Positions 27,933 to 39,100 are shown, counted from the stretch's first letter. The stretch: DNA of 64,000 nucleotides from Aliarcobacter vitoriensis (GCF_003316695.1 NZ_PDKB01000011.1:28331-92330); one strand, 5' to 3'. The notes: generated by a model not told the origin, from the letters alone. A program made the numbers and translations.

Positions 27933-29876
27933 ATGAAAATAAGATTAGCAATGTCTGTTGCAACAATTCTTACTACTAGCGGGATACAATTAAGTGCCAA
28001 TGAAACTACAAAACTAGATACAGTTAGTATAGTTGAGAAATCAGAAACAAATTTTGATTTTAAAGAATCTATGAAAACTCAACCAAAAAATATTTCTGAA
28101 TTGTTAAAGCAAGATGCTAGTATAGATATTGCAGGAGGAAGTCCAAATGCAAAAAGATTGTATATACGAGGTATAAGTGAAGCATTAACAAACATTACTA
28201 TTGATGGTGCAAAACAGAGTAAAGATTTACATCAACATAGAGGTGGATTATCAAGTATAGACACAGATATTTTAAAATCTGTTAGTGTAAATGCTGGAGT
28301 TTCTTTTGCAGATCAAGGTTCTGGGAACTTGGGTGGTAGTATTAGATTTGAAACAGTTGATGCTCAAGATTTATTAGAAGATGGAAAAAATTATGGAGCA
28401 TTTATAAAAACTACTTTAGGAAGTATTGATGACTCTTACAAAAATTCTCTAGCTTTATATGGGAAATTGGATAATAATATTGGGCTTTTGATTTATGGGA
28501 ATAAATCAGATAGTGAAAATTTTAAAACTGGTAGTGGCAAAGAGGTTTTAGGTTCAGCAGAAGAAGTTAAAAATTACCTAGTAAAATTAAGTATGATTGA
28601 TTTAGCAAATCATAGTTTAAGAGTAAGCCATGAACAAAATACTCAAGAAGGACTTTATAAGTTTGGCTCAACTGGTAGTGATATGGGATATTTAATAGAT
28701 GAAAATGAAGCTGTACCACAAAAGGTTAAAAGAAAAACATCAGTTTTAAATTATGGATTTAATCCAAATGATTTAGTAGATTTAGGATTGAAATTATATA
28801 AAAATGATCAAGATTTACAAAGATTGGATACTTCTACAAAATATTCAAATGAAACAAAAGGTGCAGACTTAAGGAATACTTTTTCTTTTGGAAACGATAC
28901 TTTAAAAAATGAATTAACAGTTGGTGTTGATTATGAAGAAAATAAGGGTGAATCACAAGGATTTAATAGAAAAGTAGAAGATGAGAATAGAGGTTTATTT
29001 GTACAAAATAGAATGATATTTAATAGTTTTAATTTATCTTTTGGTGCTAGATATGATGATTATGAACAAACTATTGCAAATAAGAAATTTAGTGGAGATA
29101 AAGTATCTCCAAATATTAATGCTGAATATTTTATAACAGATAATATATCAGTTTTTGCTGGTTGGGGAGAAACTGTTAGTTCTTCAAATACAGTTCCTAT
29201 TGGTTGGCTAACTGATAATAAAGTACCAACATTTAATGGTTCAGTAAATGGAGATTTAAAAGCTCAAGAATCTGAAAAATATGAAGTAGGAACAAAACTT
29301 GATTTTAATGATATTTTTGCAAATGAAGATAATCTACATTTTAAATTATCATTTTTTGAAACAAATATTAAAAATCCTATTTCAAGAGTTGGTGGAGGAA
29401 TGTCACCACTTGTTATAAACAATTTTCCAGATATTGAATCAAAAGGTATCGAAGCTAAAGTTGGATATCAAATAAATAATTTTAATTCTTCTATAAGCTA
29501 TGCTCATGCAAAAGTAAAACAAGATGGAACTGAAATTGACGGCGCAGTAAGAAGAACAGCTGGAAGTTATGGAGATAGAATTATTGCAAATTTTGATTAC
29601 GATGTTAGTAAAAATTTAGGGTTTGGTTATCAAATTCTTGGACAATTAAAAAATGATAATCCTTCAAATGATAATGTAAATAATAAAGCAGGATATGTAA
29701 TTCACAATTTAAATGCTTCATTTACACCTCAAGAGTTTAAGAATTTAACTTTTTCTTTAGCCGTTAATAATTTATTTGATAAAGATTATGCTTCACATAC
29801 ATCTATGGTTGCAAATGGTGAAGCAGTTGGTGAAGCTGGAAGAGATGTTCGAGTATCTCTAAAATATAAATTTTAA
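27933..29876 (+). CDS. TonB-dependent receptor, intact (haem-type possible)
   Basis: A 647-aa outer-membrane receptor with signal peptide (MKIRLAMSVATILTTSGIQL), plug domain (RLYIRGISEALTNITIDGAK) and a beta-barrel ending in SLKYKF. The leader and signal peptide resemble those of the phase-variable receptor at 8.8 kb, but at the tract position it has only GCGGGATA and the frame is open. It overlaps or abuts an exported tetrapyrrole-methylase-like gene, so a tetrapyrrole ligand is possible, but the sequence does not fix the substrate. Confidence 0.88.
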   Translation: MKIRLAMSVATILTTSGIQLSANETTKLDTVSIVEKSETNFDFKESMKTQPKNISELLKQDASIDIAGGSPNAKRLYIRGISEALTNITIDGAKQSKDLHQHRGGLSSIDTDILKSVSVNAGVSFADQGSGNLGGSIRFETVDAQDLLEDGKNYGAFIKTTLGSIDDSYKNSLALYGKLDNNIGLLIYGNKSDSENFKTGSGKEVLGSAEEVKNYLVKLSMIDLANHSLRVSHEQNTQEGLYKFGSTGSDMGYLIDENEAVPQKVKRKTSVLNYGFNPNDLVDLGLKLYKNDQDLQRLDTSTKYSNETKGADLRNTFSFGNDTLKNELTVGVDYEENKGESQGFNRKVEDENRGLFVQNRMIFNSFNLSFGARYDDYEQTIANKKFSGDKVSPNINAEYFITDNISVFAGWGETVSSSNTVPIGWLTDNKVPTFNGSVNGDLKAQESEKYEVGTKLDFNDIFANEDNLHFKLSFFETNIKNPISRVGGGMSPLVINNFPDIESKGIEAKVGYQINNFNSSISYAHAKVKQDGTEIDGAVRRTAGSYGDRIIANFDYDVSKNLGFGYQILGQLKNDNPSNDNVNNKAGYVIHNLNASFTPQEFKNLTFSLAVNNLFDKDYASHTSMVANGEAVGEAGRDVRVSLKYKF

Positions 29877-29890
29877 TGAGGATAAATAAA

Positions 29891-30670
29891 ATGTTAAAAA
29901 ATATTAAAAAAATTATAGTTGGAAGTATAATAGCTTCAAGTTCTCTTTTTGCAAATGGACAACTATCAATAGTAAGTGCTGGAGTTGGTGATTTAGATAA
30001 TATGACGATAAAAGCATATAACGCTATAAAAGAAGCAGATATTTTCTTTACAATGGATGGAAAAGCTGGGGAATATAGTTCTTTAATTGGAAATAAGCCA
30101 GTTTATAAAGCTGGACATGGTATTTTTGCAAATATGGATAATACAAAAATGAAAAAAGAGGAGCTAGAACAACTAAAAACTGAAACAAAAAAAATAGTTT
30201 TAGAGGGACATAAAGCAGGTAAAAAAATAGTTTTAATAGAAAATGGTGACCCAACTATTTATGGACCACAAATAAGTTTTTTGAAAGAATTTAAAGAGTT
30301 AAATCCAAAAATTATTCCTGGAATGTCAAGCTTTAATGCTGCAAATGCAGCACTTCAAACAGCAATTATTGGTGGAATAAAAGATGCAAGTGGTGTTACT
30401 TTAACTATTGGAAGTGATAAAAATAAATTAATTTCAACATTAGCAGATTCAAAATCAACACTTGTTTTTTTTATGGATAGAGAGTTTGATAAGTTTATTG
30501 ACCACTTAAATACTTTATATTCAAAAGATACTGGGATTGCTATTGTAATAAATGCTGGTTCTAAGGATAAAGAAAAAGTTATTATTGCAACACTTGGTAC
30601 TATAAAAGAGAAAGTTACTGAAAAACTACCTTTTAATCATTTGGTTTATGTAGGTGATTTTCTTAAATGA
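29891..30670 (+). CDS. Exported tetrapyrrole methylase-like protein
   Basis: A 259-aa protein starting at ATG 29891, with GAGGA just upstream; an in-frame ATG at 29876 overlaps the receptor stop. It has a clear signal peptide (basic MLKNIKK, hydrophobic core, SLFANG cleavage region). The body resembles the SAM-dependent tetrapyrrole (corrin/porphyrin) methylase fold: GQLSIVSAGVGDLDNMT, then IENGDPTIYGP and IPGMSSFNAANAAL. Such enzymes are normally cytoplasmic, because SAM is. Export suggests a role in binding or handling a tetrapyrrole in the periplasm. Neighbours: TonB receptor upstream, permease overlapping downstream by ATGA. Confidence 0.75.
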   Translation: MLKNIKKIIVGSIIASSSLFANGQLSIVSAGVGDLDNMTIKAYNAIKEADIFFTMDGKAGEYSSLIGNKPVYKAGHGIFANMDNTKMKKEELEQLKTETKKIVLEGHKAGKKIVLIENGDPTIYGPQISFLKEFKELNPKIIPGMSSFNAANAALQTAIIGGIKDASGVTLTIGSDKNKLISTLADSKSTLVFFMDREFDKFIDHLNTLYSKDTGIAIVINAGSKDKEKVIIATLGTIKEKVTEKLPFNHLVYVGDFLK

Positions 30671-32019
30671 GAACTTCTGAAAATGGAAATTTAAAAAGAG
30701 ATATTGGATTAATGTCAGCTACTATATTGGTTATTGCCAATATGGTAGGAACTGGAGTTTTTACAACTTCAGGATTTATAATCACAGAATTAAATAGTTA
30801 CTCTTTACTAATGCTTTGTTGGTTTTTAGGTGGACTTTTTGCTCTAATTGGAGCATTTAGTTATGCCGAACTTGGAGCAATGTTTCCAAAAGCAGGTGGA
30901 GAATATGCTTATTTAAAAGAGAGTTTTGGAAAACTTCCAGCTTTTGTTTCAGGATGGATATCTTTGGTTGTTGGATTTTCAGCTCCAATTGCAGCAGCTT
31001 CTATTGCTTTTGCTACATATTTACTTGGAAATCAAGAAAAAACTTGGGTTAGTTTAGAACTTTTTGGATATGAAATTTTAAGTTTAAATCTAATCTCTTT
31101 TATTGCAATTTTATGTGTGATAATATTTTCATATATACATTACCATAGTGTAAAATTGGGATCAAATGTACAAAATTTTTTAACAATTTTTAAAATTGTA
31201 TTTATTTTTGTGCTTATAGTTGGTGGATTTACAGTAGGAAATGGAGATTTTGTAAGAGTTACAACTACACTTTTAGGAGATGATTTCTCTATTTCGTGGA
31301 CTCATTTTGCTATTTCACTTATTTTTATCTCTTTTGCTTATAGTGGTTGGAATGCAGCTTCATATTTAGGAGCAGAGATAAAAAATCCACAAAAAAATCT
31401 TCCTTTAGCTCTTTTAATAGGAACAATTTTTGTAACAATTTTATATATGCTTTTAAATTTTGTATATATTTATGCTTTAAGTATAGATGAAATGAAAGGA
31501 GTTTTACAAGTAGCAACTCAATCATCAAATCCACTTTTTGGATATAAGATTGGTTCAATAATATCTTTAGCTATCTCTTTTGGACTTTTATCTGTTGTAA
31601 GTGCTATGATTATGGCAGGACCAAGAGTTTATTATGCAATGGCAGAAGATGGACTATTTTTTCAAAGATTTAAAAGAGTTTGCAAAAAAAGAAACACACC
31701 AGTTCACGCTATAATTTTACAAGCAATTATTGCAATAATTATTATTTTAACAGCAACATTTGAGAGTTTATTGATTTATATTGGTTTTACATTATCTTTA
31801 GCTTCTATGCTTACAGTCATAGGTTTGATAAAGCTAAGAGTTCAAAAACCACAAATCCCTAGACCATATAAAACTTTATGGTATCCATATTTGCCACTTA
31901 TTTTTATATTTGCAAATATTGGGATTATAATATTCTCTTTTGTAAGTCGTCCATTTATTTCGATTATTGGATTGCTAACTATTTTAATTGGAGTGATGAT
32001 TTATTATAAAATAAAATAG
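30667..32019 (+). CDS. APC-superfamily permease
   Basis: A 450-aa inner-membrane transporter of the amino acid-polyamine-organocation superfamily with about 12 helices. The opening ANMVGTGVFTTSGF is the typical APC helix-1 substrate loop. Its ATG overlaps the stop of the methylase-like gene, making a three-gene operon with the TonB receptor. This points to a shared substrate path from outer membrane to periplasm to cytoplasm. Substrate unknown. Confidence 0.85.
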   Translation: MRTSENGNLKRDIGLMSATILVIANMVGTGVFTTSGFIITELNSYSLLMLCWFLGGLFALIGAFSYAELGAMFPKAGGEYAYLKESFGKLPAFVSGWISLVVGFSAPIAAASIAFATYLLGNQEKTWVSLELFGYEILSLNLISFIAILCVIIFSYIHYHSVKLGSNVQNFLTIFKIVFIFVLIVGGFTVGNGDFVRVTTTLLGDDFSISWTHFAISLIFISFAYSGWNAASYLGAEIKNPQKNLPLALLIGTIFVTILYMLLNFVYIYALSIDEMKGVLQVATQSSNPLFGYKIGSIISLAISFGLLSVVSAMIMAGPRVYYAMAEDGLFFQRFKRVCKKRNTPVHAIILQAIIAIIIILTATFESLLIYIGFTLSLASMLTVIGLIKLRVQKPQIPRPYKTLWYPYLPLIFIFANIGIIIFSFVSRPFISIIGLLTILIGVMIYYKIK

Positions 32020-32042
32020 ATTTTTGTATTTTAAAAATCTAT

Positions 32043-33422
32043 TTAAATTTCATCTTCCCCAATAACAATATTTTTACCACTATTTTTAGCCTTATATAAA
32101 ACAGTATCTACTCTTTTAAATAAGCTTTCTTTAGTGTCTGCATCATTAGATGTTGCAACTCCAAAACTACAAGTAGTTTTTTTAGGAGTTAAACCAAACT
32201 CATATTCATTTATTCTTTTTCTAATATTATTTGCAACTATTTTTGCTTGTTCAAGATGAGTTCCTGGAAGTAAAATAACAAACTCTTCTCCTCCCCATCG
32301 AGAAAGAGTATCTGTTGCTCTTATATTTAAAGAAATAAGTTTTGTAATAGATTTTAATATTTCATCACCAATATCATGTCCAAAATTATCATTAATATTT
32401 TTAAAATCATCAATATCTAATAAAATAATGCTTAATTTAGTTCTTTGCATTCTTGATTTTTGCATCTCAAATTCAAAAAACTCTTCAAATTTAGATCGAT
32501 TAAATACACCTGTTAAAACATCAATAGATGCTTGTTGCTCTAAAGTTTGAGCCATAGAATAAAGTTCATCTACTTTATGTTTCATAGCTTTATTCAAATT
32601 ACTTAATTGTTCTTTTGCTTGTTCAAAATCCGTTACATCATTTCTTATAGCTATGAATTCTACAATATCGCCATCTATATCTAAAATAGGAACCATTGTA
32701 GAATTTACTGTATAGCTTCTACCATCTTTTCTTAAATTAGTTATTAATCCATTCCAAGTTTTTTTACTTTTAATTGTAGTCCATAAGTCTTGAAAAGTAT
32801 GACTGGGCATAGATGGATGTCTTACGATATTGTGAGGTTTTCCAATCAATTCTTCTCTACTATAACCTGAAATTTCACAAAATTTGTCATTTACATAAGT
32901 TATAATCCCTTTTGGATTTGTTTTAGATACTATGGTACTTAAATCAACAGCTTTTTTATATTCATTTAGTAGATTTGTATTATCATCTTTTGGAATAGAT
33001 TCTAAATCATTCATTTGTTCATATATTATAAAAAGTTCTTTTGTAATTTCCAAAAAGTTATTTTCAATATCTTTTAAAAGCTTGAAAGATAGTAACCCTT
33101 CCAAATTAAAGAATAATATAAGAGAGTTCTTCAAAGACATAAAAAGAGTAAAAAAATCATTTGTACTGAAAGATGAGGTACTTAAAATTTTTAAAAACCT
33201 ACCATTAATTGAAGAATCAGAAATACTTAATTCCCATTTCATTGAACCTATAATAGATTCAAAAATATCATAGAAAACTTTTTTTTGTTCTTCATTTAAA
33301 ACCAATTGATGTGCCAAAAATATATCTTTAACCAACTGATTTTCTAGCCAAGTATCAACAATTTTACTTTTATTTACTCTGATTAGATAAGAAAACTCTT
33401 TTATTTGGATAACTGTATTCAT
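32043..33422 (-). CDS. PAS-GGDEF diguanylate cyclase
   Basis: A 459-aa signalling protein with no membrane helix. Residues 1 to about 150 form an unassigned helical sensory region. A PAS domain (about 165-285) of the Aer/energy-taxis type follows (NDKFCEISGYSREELIG, HPSMP). A short coiled coil leads to a GGDEF domain (about 300-459) with the active signature RWGGEEFVILLPG. The GGEEF motif predicts c-di-GMP synthesis. The PAS similarity suggests redox or oxygen sensing through a flavin, which is inference. Confidence 0.88.
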   Translation of the reverse strand: MNTVIQIKEFSYLIRVNKSKIVDTWLENQLVKDIFLAHQLVLNEEQKKVFYDIFESIIGSMKWELSISDSSINGRFLKILSTSSFSTNDFFTLFMSLKNSLILFFNLEGLLSFKLLKDIENNFLEITKELFIIYEQMNDLESIPKDDNTNLLNEYKKAVDLSTIVSKTNPKGIITYVNDKFCEISGYSREELIGKPHNIVRHPSMPSHTFQDLWTTIKSKKTWNGLITNLRKDGRSYTVNSTMVPILDIDGDIVEFIAIRNDVTDFEQAKEQLSNLNKAMKHKVDELYSMAQTLEQQASIDVLTGVFNRSKFEEFFEFEMQKSRMQRTKLSIILLDIDDFKNINDNFGHDIGDEILKSITKLISLNIRATDTLSRWGGEEFVILLPGTHLEQAKIVANNIRKRINEYEFGLTPKKTTCSFGVATSNDADTKESLFKRVDTVLYKAKNSGKNIVIGEDEI

Positions 33423-33481
33423 TGAATATCCTTTAATTAAGACATTGGATTAAAATTTCATTAGAAAATTTATTATTACAT

Positions 33482-33487
33482 TATAAT
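33482..33487 (+). promoter_or_regulatory. Possible -10 element of the metal efflux operon
   Basis: TATAAT sits 87 bases before the first gene of the efflux operon in a 150-base divergent gap. No -35 or metal-responsive operator is clear. Confidence 0.3.
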
Positions 33488-33573
33488 AGTTAGTTTATTA
33501 AATAAAAGAATTCTCCACACAAACTACACAAAACTTTAGATAGATTTTCAAATATTAAAAATAAAGGATAAAT

Positions 33574-33957
33574 ATGAGAAATATATTTAAAGTGTTTATA
33601 GCACTATTTTTAACAGCTACTTTTTTAAATGCAAATTCTTTAAATGAGAAGTTTGAAGTAGATGGTTATAGTGTAGAGTTAGTTAGTAAAAGGGATTTGA
33701 GTGTTGGAAGTAATGAATTTTTTACTAAAATCACAAAAGATGGAAAGATTGTAGAAGGTGCTGAACTAAGAGTGAAATTCTTTATGCCTGAAATGCCAGG
33801 TATGCCATATATGGATCATGATGGAGAAGGTGTTTTTGAAGCAAATCAATATAAGTTCATAATCAATTTTTGTATGGATGGAACTTGGCAATATCATCTT
33901 AGATTTAAAACTTCTGATGATAAAGTGCACTCTATTAAAAGTAGTGTAAGTTTCTAA
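33574..33957 (+). CDS. YtkA/FixH-like periplasmic protein
   Basis: A 127-aa exported protein with signal peptide (MRNIFKVFIALFLTATFLNA) and a YtkA-like beta-sandwich domain with the Met-rich motif MPEMPGMPYMDHDGEG, typical of periplasmic copper-linked proteins. It is the first gene of an operon with TolC-, HlyD- and CusA-like genes; its stop overlaps the next ATG (TAATGA). A role in passing Cu(I) to the efflux pump is inferred from the methionines and position. Confidence 0.75.
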   Translation: MRNIFKVFIALFLTATFLNANSLNEKFEVDGYSVELVSKRDLSVGSNEFFTKITKDGKIVEGAELRVKFFMPEMPGMPYMDHDGEGVFEANQYKFIINFCMDGTWQYHLRFKTSDDKVHSIKSSVSF

Positions 33958-35147
33958 TGAAAAGGGTAGTTTTTGTTTTAAGCATCATCATAAGTTCTTT
34001 AAGTGCAACTTCAATAGAAGAGTTAGTAAATAGTAGTTTTTCAAGAAATTATGATTTAAAAGGGCTTGAAAAATCTATTGAAGTTGCGAATTATCAAATA
34101 AAACTAGCAAAGAATTGGGAAAATCCTATGTTAGAGTTTAAAACAAATATGATAATGCTAAACAAAAACTATTTAAATGACCAAAAAGAGTATGGAGTCG
34201 AGCTAAGTCAAGCTATTCCTATTGGAAATAGACTTGATATTGAAGAGAGTATTGCTAAAAAAGATAAAGATATACAAGAGATACTTTTAGAAGATAAAAA
34301 ATTAGAACTAGAGTCAAAAATATATTCGTATTCATACAATATTTTGATTTTAGAGAATAGATTAAAACTCTTAGAAGAGTATAAAAAAAATCAAGATAAA
34401 TTAGAAAATCTATATTCAAAGCTATATAAGTATAAAAAAGCAAATTTTAATGATGTTTTAAATACACAAATATCTAAATATGATATAGATATACAAATAA
34501 ATGAACTTAAAACAACAATAGAAAATTTATACTTAAATTTAGAGATAATAACTTACGTAAAAATTGACAATTTAAATGGTAATTTAGAGTTAAAAAATAT
34601 TGATAAAACAATAGAAGAAAATAGTTTTTATACTCATCCACAAATAAAGATTTTAGAACTTACAAATCAAAGATATAAAGATTATGCAAAGCTTGAAGAA
34701 TCAAAGAAATTTTCATCAATTACTTTGAGTTTAGAGTATATGCAAAACAAAGAGCAAGATTATGCAAATGTTAGTATTGGTATGCCATTACCGATATATA
34801 AAACAGAAAATATCAATAAATTAAAAGCGAATTTAAATGCAAATGAAATAAATGACAGACAAAAAAGTCAAATACATAATTTAAAACTACAAACAAAGAT
34901 ATATTTAAATAATTTAGAAAAAAGCAAACAAAATTATAAAATCATACAAGAACGAATAATCCCATTAAAACTCAAACTTCAAAAGGTTTTAGAAAATAGG
35001 GTGATATTTGAAAAAGCTAATTTAGAAGAGAGTATAAATAATCTAAATGAATTAATTGATTATGAAATAAAAGCAAATGAAGAGTTAGCAAAATATTTTG
35101 AAAATTATAGCGAACTTATATACTATTCAAACAAAGGCACAATATGA
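33957..35147 (+). CDS. TolC-like outer-membrane efflux protein
   Basis: A 396-aa outer-membrane channel subunit with signal peptide (MKRVVFVLSIIISSLSA) and two long alpha-helical, coiled-coil repeats as in CusC/CzcC. It begins at the stop of the YtkA-like gene, and the membrane-fusion gene overlaps its end by 4 bases. It should carry metal ions across the outer membrane for the RND pump. Confidence 0.82.
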   Translation: MKRVVFVLSIIISSLSATSIEELVNSSFSRNYDLKGLEKSIEVANYQIKLAKNWENPMLEFKTNMIMLNKNYLNDQKEYGVELSQAIPIGNRLDIEESIAKKDKDIQEILLEDKKLELESKIYSYSYNILILENRLKLLEEYKKNQDKLENLYSKLYKYKKANFNDVLNTQISKYDIDIQINELKTTIENLYLNLEIITYVKIDNLNGNLELKNIDKTIEENSFYTHPQIKILELTNQRYKDYAKLEESKKFSSITLSLEYMQNKEQDYANVSIGMPLPIYKTENINKLKANLNANEINDRQKSQIHNLKLQTKIYLNNLEKSKQNYKIIQERIIPLKLKLQKVLENRVIFEKANLEESINNLNELIDYEIKANEELAKYFENYSELIYYSNKGTI

Positions 35148-36145
35148 AAAATCTGATATTTTTTATCTCTTTTATAGCTATTGGTTTAAATGCAAATCCA
35201 ATAGATGCAAAACAGTTATTCAATATAGAAAAAACAAAAGTTAAAAAAGAGTTTGTAAAAGAGTCAAAATCTTTTTATGGAATTACAAAAATAGATGAAA
35301 GTAAAACATTTGATATTGTAAGTAGATTTGATGGATATATTACATATTTAAATGCTAATAAAAATTATATTAGTATAAAAAAAGGCGAACATTTATATAG
35401 TGTTTATTCATCTGAAATAAACTCTATTCAAAAAGAGATACAAATAGCAAAAGAGTTGAATAACAATATTTATAAAAGTGCTATTTCAAAACTAGATAAT
35501 TTTGATATCTCAAAAAGTGAACAAGAAAAAATCAAAAATGACAAAATAACAAATAGTGGAATATCTGTAAGTTCCCCAATAAATGGTGTAATAATAGAGA
35601 AAAATATCAACAACAATAGTTACATACAAAAAGGTGAAGTTCTTTTTAAAATAGCTTCTTTAGATGAGCTTTGGTTTATAGCTTCTGTTTATCAAGAAGA
35701 TTTAGCATTTTTAAAAACAGGAATGAATGCAAATATAAGATTTGATGGAGTACAAAACTCTATATCATCAAAAATAGAATTTATTTATCCAGTTTTCAAT
35801 GACAACAAAACAGTTGATGTAAGATTTGTTTTATCAAATCAAGAGTTGAATATTTTACCATCTATGTTTGGAAAAGTTGAAGTTTATAAAGATAAAGCAG
35901 AAGTTTTAATACTTCCTTCAACAGCAGTTATAAAAAAAGAGGATAGTTTTTATGTTTTCATTCCAAAAGAAAAAGGCGAGTTTGAACCAAAAAATATAGA
36001 AGCAAAAAGAGTATCTAGCGATAAGTATGAGATTGTTTCAGGTCTTAATGAAAATGATGAGGTAATAAACAATACTCTGTTTTTGTTTGATGCAGATGCT
36101 ATGACAAATAGATTGTATGAAACAAAATCTAGCGATGAGTGGTAG
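35144..36145 (+). CDS. CusB/CzcB-like membrane fusion protein
   Basis: A 333-aa periplasmic adaptor with signal peptide (MKNLIFFISFIAIGLNA), a barrel-sandwich (lipoyl-like) domain split around a helical hairpin (ISVSSPINGVIIEKNI) and a beta-barrel domain (ELWFIASVYQEDLAF). It bridges the RND pump and the outer-membrane channel. It overlaps the TolC-like gene by 4 bases; cusA follows after 3 bases. Confidence 0.85.
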   Translation: MKNLIFFISFIAIGLNANPIDAKQLFNIEKTKVKKEFVKESKSFYGITKIDESKTFDIVSRFDGYITYLNANKNYISIKKGEHLYSVYSSEINSIQKEIQIAKELNNNIYKSAISKLDNFDISKSEQEKIKNDKITNSGISVSSPINGVIIEKNINNNSYIQKGEVLFKIASLDELWFIASVYQEDLAFLKTGMNANIRFDGVQNSISSKIEFIYPVFNDNKTVDVRFVLSNQELNILPSMFGKVEVYKDKAEVLILPSTAVIKKEDSFYVFIPKEKGEFEPKNIEAKRVSSDKYEIVSGLNENDEVINNTLFLFDADAMTNRLYETKSSDEW

Positions 36146-36148
36146 AAA

Positions 36149-39100
36149 ATGGTTGAAAAAATTATAGATTTAAGTGTAAAAAATCGTTTTATTGTCTTAT
36201 TTATCACATTTTTATTAGCTTTTGCTTCTATTTGGGCTATAAAAAATACAAGTTTAGATGCAATTCCAGATTTATCGGCAAATCAAGTAATAATAGAAGT
36301 CGAATGGGCAAATCAAAGTGCTAAAACCATAGAAGAACAGATTTCATATCCACTTATTTCAAATCTTATGAGTTTACCAAATATTGAAACTATAAGAGCT
36401 ATGAGTTCTTTTTCAACATCAATGATATATGTGATTTTTAAAGATGGATATGATCTATATGATGCAAGAAGTAGGATTTTAGAACAACTTTCTACTTTAC
36501 AAGGAACATTTCCATCATTAGCAAAAGTGAAACTAGGACCAGATGCTTCTGGAGTTGGTTGGGCTTATGAATATGCTTTAAAATCAAATAATAGAAGTTT
36601 AGATGAACTTAGAACTTTGCAAGATTACTTTTTTAAATATGGTCTTTTAGGTGTTGATGGTGTTAGTGAAGTTGCTTCAGTTGGTGGATTTGTAAGAAAT
36701 TATGAGATCACTTTAAATCAAGACAAAGTTGTGCAATATGATTTAAGTATAAATGAAATAAAAGAAGCTCTTGAAAAAAACAATAATGATAGTGGAGCGA
36801 GAATCTTACTAGAAAATGGTTATGAGAGAATAATAAGTGCTAGAGCATATTTAAAATCAAAAAAAGATATTGAAAATATCACTATAAAAACTTTAAACAA
36901 TGTTCCATTAAAAATAAAAGATATTGCCCAAGTTAATATTACTTCTCTTGATAGAAGAGGAGTTGCTGAATTAAATGGTGAAGGTGAAACAGTTGGAGGA
37001 ATAGTTGTAACAAGATATGGTGCAGATGTTTATGATGTGATACAAAGAGTTAAAGCAAAGCTTGAAACTTTAAAAATTGATGATGTTGAAATAGTAGAAG
37101 TTTATGATAGAACTTCTTTAATCTCTAGTGCCATTGACACTTTGAAACGGACTTTGATTGAAGAATCTTTGATAGTTATGCTTATAGTTGCTCTATTTTT
37201 ATTCCATTTTAGAAGTGCGTTGATTATTATCATAACTCTACCATTGACTGTTATTTTGAGTTTTTTACTTATGAAACTATTTGGTATTGGTTCAAATATT
37301 ATGAGTTTAGGTGGGATTGCAATAGCAATAGGAGCGATGGTTGATGCAACTATTGTTATGGTAGAAAATGCACATAAACATCTACAAGAAAAAGAAAATA
37401 TTTCTAAAAATGAAAGAATAGAGATAATTATAAAATCAGCAAAACAAGTTGGTCGCCCTATTTTCTTTGCCATACTTTTAGTTGTAGTTTCATTTTTACC
37501 TATTTTTGCTTTAAGTGGTCAAGAAGGTAAACTATTTTCTCCATTGGCTTTTACAAAAACTTTTGCTATGTTTAGTGGAGCAATATTATCTATTACAGTT
37601 GTTCCTATTTTGATGATATATTTTATAAAAGGTAAAATTATAAGTGAAGATAAAAATATCTTAAATAGATTTTTTATAAGACTTTACTCGCCAATATTAA
37701 GATTTTCTTTAAAATTTAGATATTTTATTTTAGCACTTTTTTTAGCTATTTTTGTAACATCAATTTATACATATTCAAAACAAAAATGGGAATTTATGCC
37801 TACATTAAATGAAGCAACTTTTATGTATATGCCAGTAACTCCTTATGGAATAGGAGTTGATTTAGCTAAAGAGTTAGCACAAAAAACAAATATGGTTATA
37901 AAATCTTTTCCAGAGGTAGAAAACTCTTTTGCAAAAGCTGGACGAGCTGCAAGTGCAACAGACCCTGCACCACTTGCTATGCTTGAAACAATCATAACTT
38001 TTAAACCACAATCACAGTGGAGAGAAGGAATGACATACAAAAAGCTAATAGATGAGATGGATAAAAAACTTCAAATTAAAGGTCTTATAAACTCTTGGAC
38101 ATATCCTATAAAAGGTAGAATTGATATGCTTTTAACAGGTATTAGAACACCTTTAGGGATAAAACTATATGGAAATGATTTACAAGTCTTACAAGAAGAG
38201 AGTTCAAACATAGAAACTATTCTAAAACAGCATGAAGGAACTATGAGTGTAAGTGCAGATAAGATAAATCAAGGATATTATCTAAATATAGTTTTAGATG
38301 AAGAAGCAATATCAAGATATGAAATAACAAAAGATGATGTGTTACAAACTCTATCTTTAGGAGTAGGAGCAGAGCAATTATCACTATTTTTAGATAAATT
38401 AGAAAGATACCCTATAAGTTTAAGATTTGAAGCACAACAAAGAGAAAATATTGAAGCTTTACAAAATCTTCAAATTAAAACAAAACTAGGATATAAACCT
38501 TTAAAACTATTTGCTACTTTAAATTATGAAGAATCAGCTTCTATTATTCAGTCTGAAAAAGCTCTAAAAGTTGCTTATGTTTATATAAGTCCTAAAACAG
38601 ACTACTCTATCAAAGAGTATAAAGATAAAGCAAATGAACTTTTGTCAGAAGTAAATCTACCAACTGGATACTATTTTGAGTGGTCAGGACAGAGTGAATT
38701 TTTAGAACTTGCTATGCAAAAATTACAGATGATTATACCGATAGTTTTGATGTTTATCTTTGTTTTGATATATCTAGCTTTGAAAAACTTGACATACACT
38801 TTGATAATATTTTTTACTCTTCCATTTGCAATAAGTGGAGGGATATTTTATCTTGAATTTTTGGGGTTTAATATTTCTATTGCTGTTGTTGTAGGTTTTC
38901 TAGCACTTTTAGGAGTTGCAGCTGAAACTTCTATAGTTATGCTTGTATATCTTGATGTGGCAATAAAAGATTTAAAAAAGAAAGTTGAAAAATATAGTGA
39001 TAAAGAGTTGAAAGATGCCATTTATCACGGAGCTGTTTTGAGACTTCGACCAAAACTTATGACACTTTTTGCTATATTTGGTGGATTAATACCTATTATG

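Noticed and set aside
37102..37473. Antisense frame inside cusA, and similar frames inside other long genes
   Set aside because: These hydrophobic or low-complexity translations lie wholly within strongly supported genes and lack ribosome binding sites or family features.
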